From contig DDLV01000084.1 of NCBI GenBank assembly GCA_002340325.1, positions 1-32,396 on the forward strand: a stretch of DNA of 32,396 bases, written 5' to 3'. A model generated the notes under the pieces. The model was given only the letters and a program-made list of their open reading frames with translations, was not told the origin of the DNA and did no database searches. The stretch comes from Glaciecola sp. UBA2563. GTDB lineage: Bacteria > Pseudomonadota > Gammaproteobacteria > Enterobacterales > Alteromonadaceae. This document shows, piece by piece, positions 7,928-16,720 of the stretch (position 1 is the first letter of the stretch; each line of letters begins with the position of its first letter). The position numbers were made by a program, and so were the translations under genes.

Positions 7928-8338
7928 ATGCACTACAAATTTTACATTTCTAAATCTACGCAACACTTTGGTGACTTAGACCTTTTGGATATGCTTAAAG
8001 ACTTTCGAAAGAACAATCATTTGAATCAGGTAACGGGTATGTTGTTCTATAGAGCTGGGCATTTTTTGCAGGTCATAGAAGGAGAAAAGCACATTATTGA
8101 AACGCTGTACTCAAAAATTGCACGGGACAGTCGTCACATTGAAATAAGGACGTTGCTTGAAGGTGATATCGGCAACCGTATGTTTGGTCATTGGGACATG
8201 GCCTATAAGAAGATTGAAGACATTGAGGAAGAAGTTGTTACTGATGTCGATCAAATCATTGATACCTACAAAAAGATCGACTTCTTGGAGGAAGGCATCA
8301 TATTAAAGGTCATCAAAGGGTTTTACTACAAGGCGTAG
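7928..8338 (+). CDS. BLUF-domain blue-light photoreceptor
   Basis: The 136-residue protein is one BLUF domain (about 1-92) plus a C-terminal helical tail. BLUF proteins bind FAD and respond to blue light through a Tyr-Gln-flavin hydrogen-bond switch. By alignment with E. coli YcgF I find the conserved residues: Tyr6 (KFYISKS), Asn30 (FRKNNHLN) and Gln48 (HFLQVIEG). RDSRH and the HWDMAY segment with the Trp/Met pair are also present. It should therefore be photoactive. The stand-alone architecture means it acts on a partner. The next gene begins 14 bp downstream and encodes a diguanylate cyclase, the obvious candidate. TGGGA 5 bases before the ATG is a usable ribosome site. Confidence 0.92.
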   Translation: MHYKFYISKSTQHFGDLDLLDMLKDFRKNNHLNQVTGMLFYRAGHFLQVIEGEKHIIETLYSKIARDSRHIEIRTLLEGDIGNRMFGHWDMAYKKIEDIEEEVVTDVDQIIDTYKKIDFLEEGIILKVIKGFYYKA

Positions 8339-8352
8339 ACCTCCTAAGGGCA

Positions 8353-11265
8353 ATGGTTACGTTGAAAACTATCTTTTATACCCTGCTTTTGAACATGCTG
8401 GTCATGCCCTCATGGGGTATGATGGAGAATTCTCCAGGAGACCCTGTTCCTCCTTTTAGATTGTACAATACTTCCGACGGCATGAGCCAAACAAGGGTGC
8501 ATGCCCTAACTCAAGATAAGCATGGATATTTATGGTTGGCAACGGTCCGCGGGCTCAATCGATTTGATGGGAACGAATTCAAGCCAATCACAATTCGCCA
8601 TGGCCTGCGAACAAATCCACAGTTTAGCCTTTACGTCGATGATGTAGGCGACATATGGAGTGGGGATGTTACTGGAGGCGTTTCTCGCATCCGAAACAGT
8701 CAAGTGATTGAAACAATACCACCTCCTACTGAGGCCGCTGCAAGATTGAAGAGTTTAGCAGTGATAGAACACAAGGTTTTTCGGTCAATCGCGGGAAAGG
8801 GACTGTATCAAACGGATTTGAAAGATACTGAAAAAACCACACTATTAACTGAATCTGCACCAGATAAACTCATTGTAAAAGACGGTCATCTTATTTTTGT
8901 TATACAAGAAAAGCTTTATGCGTGGAAGCCCAATACAAGCTTTAAAGAAGCGATGATTGCAAACAGTTTTAAAAAAGCAGCGATAGGTTCTGGTACCGGA
9001 GTTTATTTACTATCCAAAAAGGGTGAGGTGTTTTTGTGGGATGCAGATGGTTTGCAAGATACACAATTTAAGATCCCTGCAAACGTGTCTGCTTTTACTG
9101 TGGATAAAAATGGGCAAGTTTGGTACGTGTTTGAAGATACGTTAGTCACGCCCAATAAAATGCGTATGAAATTGCCGGTTAAACAAGTGATTGATGCGTA
9201 CGTGGATAGAGACGGGGTGATATGGATAGCGGGTGGGAATGGACTCGTGCGCTATCTTGGTTCGCGGTTTAAGCATCTTCCCTTGGGGCCATCGGCGCCA
9301 TCTCGCGTTGTTTTTGGCGGAAGTGAAGATGTAAATGGAACAAAATGGTTTGCAACAGAAGGTGGATTAATTGCCAGATATGCTGATGGCCGCGTAATAT
9401 CTGTATCGGATGAGATAGCGCTTCCAAGCGGCAGAGCAGTTGCCGTAGAGCCTTATGGAACTGAATATATGTTGGTGTCGTATCCGCGCAATGGCATCTA
9501 CCAAATTCCTGTTTCTTTACAAAGCAGCGCCAAACAACTAGCGGATACTACGGGTTGGGTAGTCACGGAAATTACTCATGACAATGAAGGCAACACATGG
9601 GTGTTAGGTGCGAGAAACGGGTTACTCAAATATTCAGATATTAAAAAAACACCTGAACATATCCAATTACCCGATGCAGGGCTTGCAGTATCGATGTCAG
9701 CTGTTGATGAAGGAGGACTTGTAGTCGCTGTTAGAGATGTTGGAATTGTTCGTGTGCAGGGCGAAGATGTGTCTGTTTTACCGCAAACGACGGGTATAGA
9801 AAAACGATTCATTCATCTAAATGCCAAGTCAGCATCATCTATTTGGCTTGTCACCTCAGATGGTGGCGTTTTCCATTTGCAAGATGACGTGCTCACTCAA
9901 TATGCTCAAGATACTGATTTAAGTGATCAATCCGTTTACTTTGTTGAGCCAATAAATAATGATATTTTGATTCTTGGCGCCGAAAGAGGCGTGTATCAAC
10001 TTAGCCTTCAAGAAAATCAACTTTATCATTATGGAGTATTAGAAGGGTTTATTGGCATAGAAACAAACGCGCGTTCAACCTTTAGAGACCGCTTCGGATA
10101 TCTATGGATTGGTACAATCCTTGGGGCAACGCGGATGGATACGCTATTCCCAATGCCAGTCTTTCCGCCGCTCAATCCCTATATTCACATGTTTACTACA
10201 GATCTTAAGCAATCAAAGCTTGATGCGGATGCAGTGATTGAAGCAGACGATAGAGGCTTAAATGTAGGGTATGTAGCGGTGTCGCCAAAATTTCCGGATG
10301 GGATAGAATACAGTTACCGACTTCTTGGCGTTGATGAATCTTGGAGTTTACCCACATCGCTAACATCAGTTAGATTTGCGACATTGCCTCACGGGACTTA
10401 TACATTCGAGGTAAAAGCACGCTATAGAGGTCATCAATGGAGCGAAATAGCAAGACGCAAGGTTGTGGTAAAGCCACACTTTTGGCAAACACCCTGGTTT
10501 ATTGCTGGCTGTATTTTACTATCGCTACTGCTTATAGCGCTTGCAGTACAACTGCGTTTAAGCGCCATTCAGCGTACTAACTATCGATTAAAAAAACAGG
10601 TAGCGCTACGGACTGAACATCTCGAAGCTGAAATAGCAGAGAGAAAACGTTCTGAGGCTGCATTGATTGAGGCGCAAGAAGATTCTCGAAAAGCACATCT
10701 AGAACTACAAGTACTTAATAAAAGGCTGCAGGCACAAGCGCTTACAGATGACCTCACAATGCTGCCAAATAGACGCGCCTTTGAAAAGTCATTATCACAG
10801 TCAATGGATTATTGGAGACGCACCCAACTGCCAGTTGCGGTTTTATTTTTAGATTTGAATGGGTTCAAAGCGGTTAACGATACCTATGGGCACGATGCTG
10901 GTGATGAACTCATTCGTAAGATCGGAAAGCGTTTGGCAGATCTTGCAAGAACAAGTGATTTTGTAGCGCGTCTTGGCGGCGATGAATTCGTTGTTATCGC
11001 AAACAATTGTTCGGTAGATAGCGCGAGCATGCTCGCGTCACGTATTGCAGAGACAGTTTCCGCGCCCGTAAAATTAAGCTTTGCAACAGTAAATATATCT
11101 GCGAGCATTGGGATAGCCTGCTGTCCTGAACATGCAAATACTGCCAGCGAGCTTATGCGCAAAGCGGATTTAGCGATGTATTTTGCCAAGCGTAATTCTG
11201 ATTCTGTTATGGCTAGATATGACGAAATTACGTCAAAACATCAGGGTGCTGAAGAGCCAGAATGA
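8353..11265 (+). CDS. Two-component-propeller sensor diguanylate cyclase (GGDEF)
   Basis: This 970-residue inner-membrane protein probably makes cyclic di-GMP. Order: signal peptide (1-22); a periplasmic beta-propeller of reg_prop repeats (about 35-615, with motifs such as DKHGYLWLATVRGLNRFDG and RFGYLWIGTILGATRMD); a Y_Y_Y domain (about 635-705); one membrane helix (about 714-735); a coiled coil (about 740-795); and a GGDEF domain (about 800-960). The active-site GGDEF is intact at 875-879. An RTSD inhibitory site lies five residues before it (866-869), so product feedback inhibition is expected. There is no EAL domain. It forms an apparent operon with the BLUF gene. The propeller should read a periplasmic ligand, while BLUF may add a light input. 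Confidence 0.93.
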   Translation: MVTLKTIFYTLLLNMLVMPSWGMMENSPGDPVPPFRLYNTSDGMSQTRVHALTQDKHGYLWLATVRGLNRFDGNEFKPITIRHGLRTNPQFSLYVDDVGDIWSGDVTGGVSRIRNSQVIETIPPPTEAAARLKSLAVIEHKVFRSIAGKGLYQTDLKDTEKTTLLTESAPDKLIVKDGHLIFVIQEKLYAWKPNTSFKEAMIANSFKKAAIGSGTGVYLLSKKGEVFLWDADGLQDTQFKIPANVSAFTVDKNGQVWYVFEDTLVTPNKMRMKLPVKQVIDAYVDRDGVIWIAGGNGLVRYLGSRFKHLPLGPSAPSRVVFGGSEDVNGTKWFATEGGLIARYADGRVISVSDEIALPSGRAVAVEPYGTEYMLVSYPRNGIYQIPVSLQSSAKQLADTTGWVVTEITHDNEGNTWVLGARNGLLKYSDIKKTPEHIQLPDAGLAVSMSAVDEGGLVVAVRDVGIVRVQGEDVSVLPQTTGIEKRFIHLNAKSASSIWLVTSDGGVFHLQDDVLTQYAQDTDLSDQSVYFVEPINNDILILGAERGVYQLSLQENQLYHYGVLEGFIGIETNARSTFRDRFGYLWIGTILGATRMDTLFPMPVFPPLNPYIHMFTTDLKQSKLDADAVIEADDRGLNVGYVAVSPKFPDGIEYSYRLLGVDESWSLPTSLTSVRFATLPHGTYTFEVKARYRGHQWSEIARRKVVVKPHFWQTPWFIAGCILLSLLLIALAVQLRLSAIQRTNYRLKKQVALRTEHLEAEIAERKRSEAALIEAQEDSRKAHLELQVLNKRLQAQALTDDLTMLPNRRAFEKSLSQSMDYWRRTQLPVAVLFLDLNGFKAVNDTYGHDAGDELIRKIGKRLADLARTSDFVARLGGDEFVVIANNCSVDSASMLASRIAETVSAPVKLSFATVNISASIGIACCPEHANTASELMRKADLAMYFAKRNSDSVMARYDEITSKHQGAEEPE

Positions 11266-11301
11266 TACAAGCTTGGATGGATTCAAAGATGTCTGGCTCT
11301 T
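11252..11301 (+). terminator. Inverted repeat at the end of the cyclase gene
   Basis: AAGAGCCAGA (11252-11261) and TCTGGCTCTT (11292-11301) are perfect 10-bp inverted arms around a 30-base spacer. They span the cyclase stop codon and face the end of the convergent chemoreceptor gene. A GATGTTTTTAGG stretch follows on the plus strand. It may terminate both genes, but the spacer is long for a classic hairpin. Confidence 0.4.
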
Positions 11302-11336
11302 TACAGATGTTTTTAGGATATACACGTCGCAACAAT

Positions 11337-12656
11337 TTACTCTGAAAGGCTTTCAGTCACTTCCTTCATCGCCTCTGATAGCTCGCCGAAGCTAGCGCGG
11401 ATTTGTTGTGAAACATTGCTTGCTTTACTTGCTAATTCCTCGCTCATTTTTACTTTTGTGAGGCTTTCACTCATTTTATCTGCAGCGTTGTCAACAGACC
11501 CTTGAATAGTGTTAATGACATTAGAAATTTCAGCAGTGGCTTCAGACGTGCGCATGGACAACGATCTTACTTCATCTGCAACTACCGCAAACCCTCTGCC
11601 GTGCTCACCCGCACGAGCTGCTTCAATTGAAGCATTCAACGCCAGTAGATTCGTTTGGTCGGCAATACCTTTGATTGTATTAATAATGGTGCCGATTTGT
11701 GATGACTGTTCGCTGAGCGTTGTGATATGCGCTGACGATTCATTGACAATTGTCGAAAGAGCACCCATTTCTTCGATCGTATTGCTAATTAACTGGGTAC
11801 TTTCATTTGCGACCTCAGCTGTCTGATCGGACACCTGAAGGGCGTCGTTTGCTTTAACCAAGCCGTTTGCAGATCTCGCCATGCTGTCAGTAATGTCTTG
11901 TGCGTACTTAATAATTTTAACAAGTTCGCCATCTCTATTGTAAACGGGGTGATACGTTGCGCGTATCCACACGCTATTTCCATGTTTATCGAATCGTTCA
12001 AAATTCCCCGTGAGATGTTGACCGGCGCGCAGACTGTCCCAGAAACCTGCATACTCTGCGCTGGAGGCGTAGTTTTGGTCACAAAACATACGATGGTGAT
12101 TGCCGATAAGCTCGGGTTTCGAGTACTTCACTGTATTAAGGAAGTTTTCATTACAATCTAGAATGTGCCCTTGCGGTGTGAATTCAATAACGGCTGATGA
12201 GCGGTCTAGTGCTTCGAGCTTTGATGCCGCCTCTTGTTCCTTAAATACTTGCTCTGTCACGTCTGAAGCTAGCTTGACAACTTTGACGACGTTGCCGTTT
12301 TCATCAAGAATTGGACTATAAATCGCTTCGAGCCAAAAGGTATCGCCGTTTTTATTTTTCCGTTTTACTTTACCTGAGAAGTGTCTGCCTGCTCCCAGAT
12401 CGCTCCACAATGTTGTGTATTCATGTGACGCGATGGTGGCGTCATGGCAAAAAATACGGTGATGTTGACCAATAATTTCCGCTTTTCTATAACCCGTGGC
12501 ACTTTCAAAATTGGCATTGCAATCTAATATTATGCCGTCTTTGGTAAATTCTATTCTAGCCATTGCGTTATCAATGGCACTACGAAACTGCTTCATATGT
12601 GCAAGTTCAACTTCTACATTGGAGTTGTTTTGGTGGTCCTTTTGCTTAAAAAACAT
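11337..12656 (-). CDS. Soluble PAS-PAS methyl-accepting chemotaxis protein (BdlA-like)
   Basis: The 439-residue protein has no membrane helix. PAS1 lies at about 25-135, PAS2 at about 150-255 and an MCP signalling domain at about 265-435. The conserved hairpin tip IADQTNLLALNASIEAARAGEHGRGFAVV sits near 331-359 in continuous order. The two PAS domains are clear duplicates; each carries the GxHHRxFC motif (Cys70 and Cys192) and a WxEA/WIRA strand. The architecture and length (BdlA is about 417 residues) match Pseudomonas BdlA, a cytoplasmic transducer that links redox or energy state to biofilm dispersal. A candidate FliA promoter upstream places it with motility genes. It is convergent with the GGDEF cyclase gene. 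The ligand or cofactor is unknown. Confidence 0.88.
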   Translation of the reverse strand: MFFKQKDHQNNSNVEVELAHMKQFRSAIDNAMARIEFTKDGIILDCNANFESATGYRKAEIIGQHHRIFCHDATIASHEYTTLWSDLGAGRHFSGKVKRKNKNGDTFWLEAIYSPILDENGNVVKVVKLASDVTEQVFKEQEAASKLEALDRSSAVIEFTPQGHILDCNENFLNTVKYSKPELIGNHHRMFCDQNYASSAEYAGFWDSLRAGQHLTGNFERFDKHGNSVWIRATYHPVYNRDGELVKIIKYAQDITDSMARSANGLVKANDALQVSDQTAEVANESTQLISNTIEEMGALSTIVNESSAHITTLSEQSSQIGTIINTIKGIADQTNLLALNASIEAARAGEHGRGFAVVADEVRSLSMRTSEATAEISNVINTIQGSVDNAADKMSESLTKVKMSEELASKASNVSQQIRASFGELSEAMKEVTESLSE

Positions 12657-13000
12657 ATCTGGCTCGCATGTAAATGAAAAAAGATAAAGGGAGATGGGCT
12701 GTAAATCACAGCAATAAAGAATTTGCCCAAATTTTTAACGGCCGGACTGAAAATTGCTATATACAAATTGGTATTCTTAATAATTATTTAATAGATAAAT
12801 GATGTTTCACCCGTTTGGTTGTTTGTAATCGCTGCGTACATAAAGATAAAGTTGTTGTATTTAGGAAAAATAATAAATATAAATAAATCCCAATAACCTT
12901 CTTGGCGCTCATGGTTCGTAAAGTGCATTAACTGTAGTGGAGTAGAATTGAGTAAACAAAACCTCTGTCTCGTAAACAAGAGAGTACGATAATAAGCGAT
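12657..13000. other. Divergent intergenic region
   Basis: This 344-bp gap separates the chemoreceptor and the hybrid kinase, which are transcribed away from each other. It holds the candidate FliA promoter on the minus strand. The part next to the kinase gene is AT-rich and I could not place its promoter with confidence. Short open frames here have no recognisable product. Confidence 0.5.
12735..12761 (-). promoter_or_regulatory. Candidate sigma-28 (FliA) promoter
   Basis: On the minus strand TATAGCAA, 11 bases and GCCGTTAA match the FliA consensus TAAAGTTT-N11-GCCGATAA with the exact spacing. The -10 half has one mismatch and TAxAG is kept in the -35 half. It lies about 80 bp upstream of the chemoreceptor ATG. 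Confidence 0.6.
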
Positions 13001-15838
13001 ATGATTTTCAGTGGAGACAATTTTCAGTTAAAACAGGTTATTAAACGCATCATTGTCGCTGTATTTGCGTGCTTGGTTGCGGCTCAAATAAATACATTTC
13101 CCGTTTTCAGTATTATCGATTCTGGCCTGTTTTTCGGAAATCTTGTCGCTATCGCAATAACCTTGCGATATGGCCTCTTTTACGGGCTATTTGTATCGAT
13201 TAGCGCATCAATATCGGCATTCCAGTCGCTACAACACGCGATTCATGTACTGCCCAACCTACTTGAAGTGCTTGTCGTTTTCGCATCTTATTATTTTAAA
13301 CGCAACCCCGTTTTACCCGGCATCTTGTATTGGTCAACGATTGGCGCAGCCATCGTATTTTTTAGTTTTGGAATTTTCGCACAAATCGATGATCTCCAAA
13401 CAACTGCCATCACGATCAAATACGTTATAAACGGTATGTTGACGATAATTATGGGGTACTTGCTTCATCTCGCTTTCATCAATGTTGGCAATAAATCCTA
13501 CCGAGGTGTCGATTTTTCATTTGGTGAAGTCATTAATTTGTTGATACTCACATCGTTTATCGCAGGGGGCACCGCCACAGGTTATTACTGGCTAAACGAA
13601 ACCAGCAGTAGCAAATTTGAGCATATGAAAACAAAGCTTGAGATGAGCACAAGGCACACCTCAAATCGGATAGAACAATATGTTTCCAACACCTTGAGCC
13701 ACCTTTCAATTGTCGCTGATAGCCTCTCTCGCGAAAACCTAACGCCTTCGAGTCTTCATCTAGATGACATTGCTAATAAATTGCCAGGTATTCTGACGAT
13801 GATAGTGACGGATGCACAGGGAAAGATTGTGCAAACCTACCCTCAATATTTCATTGAAAAGCTGGAAGGACAAATTGATTCTGTTGAGACAAGAGAATAC
13901 TTTAGGCGAGTCAAATCTGATGGTGTTCCCTTCATCTCTGATGTATTTCAAGGGAAAGGATTTGGCGATGATCCTATTGTTGCGCTGTCAACACCAATTA
14001 AAAAAGACGGGGAGTTCAATGGGATTTTACAAGCCTCTCTGAGCCTGTCAGATTTCAAAATGCTGGATCAGAAACAAGTTGATCCCTCACAAAATCTCCT
14101 CATTTTGGACGCTGATTTTAAGGTGATCTATGGATCACTCGAATTGAACTATCCATATTTGGAAGATCTTAATGGTTCAGCGTTGCAGCGATATATTGGT
14201 TCTTCTAGTGGGATGTATTACGTCGATGAGTTGGACAAACAATATATTATAAGCGTTGAAGTTATTGACAGCTTCGGGTGGACAACGGTTAGCTTGGTAC
14301 CGCGTGTGGTTTATGAACAACAGTTCTTCACCATATTTGTTGTAGCATTTGCCATTTTGTTCGGATTAATACTCCTAGCCATAATTTTGGGCTATACGAT
14401 ATCGCAAAGGATAAGTTACCCAATAAAAACATTGAAAAATCGTATCCAAGCATCAACCAAGAGCGGGCAGTTTGAAAAGATCAACGTATCACCGGATGCC
14501 ACAATATCCGAGGTAAATGACTTAACCAGAATAATAAATCGTTTCTCGGTGGAATATCGCGAAACGTTAGAGTCACTCGAAGACGCAGTAAAAGATTCAG
14601 AAGCATCAAAAGCAAAATTACAGCAAATCAATGAAGATTTAGAAAAGATTATTGAGCGAAAAACGCACGTTATCCAGGATGCGCTCGATACTGCCAACGC
14701 TGCTAATGAAGCGAAGTCTACCTTTTTGGCAAATATGAGCCATGAGATAAGAACACCTTTGAATGGCATCTACGGCACATTGCAGTTACTGCAATCAAAA
14801 TTTGATGAAAGATCTGATGTAAAAGATCTTTTAGAACAGGCGCTGTATTCGGCTCGCGCATTAACGACAATTCTCAATGACGTCCTTGATTTTAGTAAAA
14901 TAGACGCGGGAGAACTTAATCTAGAGAATATCCCTTTCAGACTTGATGAGCTGCTAAATAATGTAGCGAGTGACTATAGACAAAAGATTGAAGATAAAGA
15001 CTTACAATTTTCTGCAGAAGTAAAACGAAGCGGTTCAAATAAGTGGCAGGGTGATCCCGTTAGGGTGAGACAAATATTGGCAAACCTTTTGTCAAATGCA
15101 GTGAAATTTACGGAAAGGGGATACATACAAGTAAGTTGTGATGAATATCACGCAGACGGAAAATACTTCCTGCGTATTGTTGTTAAAGATTCTGGCATTG
15201 GTATGTCAGAAGATGCAGTGAATAAACTATTTGAAAGATTTACCCAAGCGGATGTTTCTACAACACGAAAATACGGTGGCACGGGCTTAGGAATGGCCAT
15301 CACCCAGCGCCTTTGCGAATTAATGGATGGCTCAATACTATGTACTAGTGAAAAAGGCAACGGAACGACATTCACCGTTTTACTCGGATTGGTGAAAGTT
15401 GATAACGATATTTCTCTGCCACCTGCTATGCCAGCTAATGAAGCGCTGCCAGACCTCGAAGGCTGCAAACTCGCGCTTATAGAAGATAATGAGATCAACA
15501 CTGTTGTGTTTCGCTCTATGATAGATGGTAGTGGTGCTACGCTTTTCACCGCGAGAAATGGTCGAGAAGGTGTTGATTTATGCCGAAAACTTCAACCAGA
15601 CTTGGTATTTATGGACATTCAAATGCCGGTTATGGATGGCATTAAAGCGACAAAGATCTTAAAAAAAGAATACCCAAACATGTGCATTATTGCTGTTACT
15701 GCAAATGTCATGAAAACCGATGTCGACCACTATCTAAGCATCGGGTTTAGCGATTGCGTTGCCAAGCCAATAGAGTATGGGAACTTAGTACGCGCGATAA
15801 AAGCGCACTTGGTTAAAGCGCTTAAAACCCCACCCTAA
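13001..15838 (+). CDS. Hybrid sensor histidine kinase with membrane and Cache-like sensor regions
   Basis: The 945-residue protein begins with about six membrane helices (residues 12-170). A seventh helix is near 178-200. A periplasmic Cache-like domain follows (about 205-435, with DAQGKIVQTYP, the GKGFGDDPIVALSTPI segment and a second PAS-like lobe). Then come a membrane helix (about 443-467), HAMP (about 468-525), a coiled coil, HisKA, HATPase and a receiver domain. The phospho-acceptor is His581 in NMSHEIRTPLNG. The ATPase has the N-box NLLSNAVKFTE and the G-boxes DSGIGM and GGTGLGMAI. The receiver phospho-site is Asp872 in VFMDIQMPVMDG. All catalytic residues look intact. No Hpt or output regulator gene is adjacent, so the phosphorelay partner is encoded elsewhere. 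Confidence 0.92.
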   Translation: MIFSGDNFQLKQVIKRIIVAVFACLVAAQINTFPVFSIIDSGLFFGNLVAIAITLRYGLFYGLFVSISASISAFQSLQHAIHVLPNLLEVLVVFASYYFKRNPVLPGILYWSTIGAAIVFFSFGIFAQIDDLQTTAITIKYVINGMLTIIMGYLLHLAFINVGNKSYRGVDFSFGEVINLLILTSFIAGGTATGYYWLNETSSSKFEHMKTKLEMSTRHTSNRIEQYVSNTLSHLSIVADSLSRENLTPSSLHLDDIANKLPGILTMIVTDAQGKIVQTYPQYFIEKLEGQIDSVETREYFRRVKSDGVPFISDVFQGKGFGDDPIVALSTPIKKDGEFNGILQASLSLSDFKMLDQKQVDPSQNLLILDADFKVIYGSLELNYPYLEDLNGSALQRYIGSSSGMYYVDELDKQYIISVEVIDSFGWTTVSLVPRVVYEQQFFTIFVVAFAILFGLILLAIILGYTISQRISYPIKTLKNRIQASTKSGQFEKINVSPDATISEVNDLTRIINRFSVEYRETLESLEDAVKDSEASKAKLQQINEDLEKIIERKTHVIQDALDTANAANEAKSTFLANMSHEIRTPLNGIYGTLQLLQSKFDERSDVKDLLEQALYSARALTTILNDVLDFSKIDAGELNLENIPFRLDELLNNVASDYRQKIEDKDLQFSAEVKRSGSNKWQGDPVRVRQILANLLSNAVKFTERGYIQVSCDEYHADGKYFLRIVVKDSGIGMSEDAVNKLFERFTQADVSTTRKYGGTGLGMAITQRLCELMDGSILCTSEKGNGTTFTVLLGLVKVDNDISLPPAMPANEALPDLEGCKLALIEDNEINTVVFRSMIDGSGATLFTARNGREGVDLCRKLQPDLVFMDIQMPVMDGIKATKILKKEYPNMCIIAVTANVMKTDVDHYLSIGFSDCVAKPIEYGNLVRAIKAHLVKALKTPP

Positions 15839-15873
15839 TTGCGAGTGCTGCTCGGTTAATCGATACCCCCGTC

Positions 15874-15973
15874 ATTCTCATGCACATGAGAATCTCTCTG
15901 GAACAAAATAATGTCCAATTAAGCAACTCTTTGTTCCAAGGAGATCGAAACTTTCGTTTCGATGACGTTTTTT
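15874..15973 (+). terminator. Stack of three hairpins, terminator region
   Basis: Three perfect hairpins follow the kinase gene: ATTCTCATG-CA-CATGAGAAT (15874-15893); TGGAACAAA with TTTGTTCCA (15899-15907 and 15930-15938); and ATCGAAAC-TTTC-GTTTCGAT (15944-15963). A run of six T follows at 15968. The last one is a plausible intrinsic terminator on the plus strand. The function of the first two is unknown. The gap to the convergent lipoprotein gene holds nothing else I recognise. Confidence 0.55.
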
Positions 15974-16104
15974 CATTGTTACCGTATTCTATAAATCCCT
16001 CAGCTACGCGCATTGACGCTTAACCGAACAGTAATAGCCTAACGACATAAAAGTCTGTATGAATAAACTGAAAGTCTGTGCGTATGTCGCTTCAGCTGTA
16101 AAAC

Positions 16105-16608
16105 TCAACTCTCAGCAGGTGGCGTGGCATCTTCATTATCTCTTCTGCCAAGCTTGACCAGCATTTTCTTTTGTTCCGGCGTAACTATATGGATAGTATC
16201 GATAAAGCAGCGAAGTTTATGACCGTCTAGCACAGAAATGGAGTCCGTGCCTGGGGATAGCGAATTTCCAAACGCATTTATCTTTATCTTAAACGTACTA
16301 TCCAGATCAAAGCATCTTCGTTTCAGCGTTACTAAAAATGGTCGATTAGCACCTCGATACAAAATTAGATGCTGCTCACCAAGCGGAGTCCAGCGTGAAT
16401 TGCTCACATTTGGGATGCGTTTTACTTCCTCGAGCGCTTCTTCAACTTTGAAATTTTCATAGGCTTCAAAACGCTCTTGTTCTGACAATCGTGTTGATGT
16501 GCAGCCACTGGTGAATAGAATTGCGCCAAAAATGACAAAGAATGGTGAGTATTTTGCAATGTTTTTAGCCAATCGCTTTGCAAATAATCTATTGCTACTT
16601 CTTTTCAT
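16105..16608 (-). CDS. DUF6491-like lipoprotein
   Basis: The 167-residue protein has a basic N-terminus, a hydrophobic segment and a lipobox-like TSGC (Cys at about residue 36), so it is probably a lipoprotein. The mature part has SRWTPLGEQHLILYRGANRPFLVTLKRRCFDLD and a late LRCFIDTIHIVTPEQ. That spacing of two Cys around a small beta-domain is seen in DUF6491 proteins, which have no known function. The membrane segment is longer and further from the N-terminus than usual. The gene lies just outside the nif island, convergent with the hybrid kinase. Confidence 0.6.
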   Translation of the reverse strand: MKRSSNRLFAKRLAKNIAKYSPFFVIFGAILFTSGCTSTRLSEQERFEAYENFKVEEALEEVKRIPNVSNSRWTPLGEQHLILYRGANRPFLVTLKRRCFDLDSTFKIKINAFGNSLSPGTDSISVLDGHKLRCFIDTIHIVTPEQKKMLVKLGRRDNEDATPPAES

Positions 16609-16619
16609 AGTTCTATATC

Positions 16620-16680
16620 CCTAATGTAATCATAGGCTCTTACTTATGTGACCGTTCGATCGCCAAAAAATTACATTAGG
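16620..16680. repeat. Inverted repeat at the nif island edge
   Basis: CCTAATGTAAT (16620-16630) and ATTACATTAGG (16670-16680) are perfect 11-bp inverted arms 39 bases apart. They lie in the short gap between the lipoprotein gene and the end of nifF. Possible roles are an operator for the lipoprotein gene or a remnant of a mobile element end. Confidence 0.4.
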
Positions 16681-16697
16681 TTACAGAGTTTTAATTC

Positions 16698-16720
16698 AAT
16701 GCAGTTAACGTGACTGCATT
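16698..16720 (-). terminator. Hairpin at the end of nifF
   Basis: AATGCAGT-TAACGTG-ACTGCATT forms a perfect 8-bp stem with a 7-base loop. It overlaps the nifF stop codon at 16719-16721. There is no T-run on the minus strand, so termination would be inefficient or Rho-assisted. Confidence 0.45.

Noticed and set aside
6825..12783. GGTATTCTTAATA occurring near 6825 and near 12770
   Set aside because: A 13-base AT-rich match is expected by chance several times in 32 kb, and the contexts share nothing else.
12788..12979. Open frame of 63 codons in the chemoreceptor/kinase intergenic region
   Set aside because: Very AT-rich, no ribosome site and no similarity I can recognise; judged to be chance.
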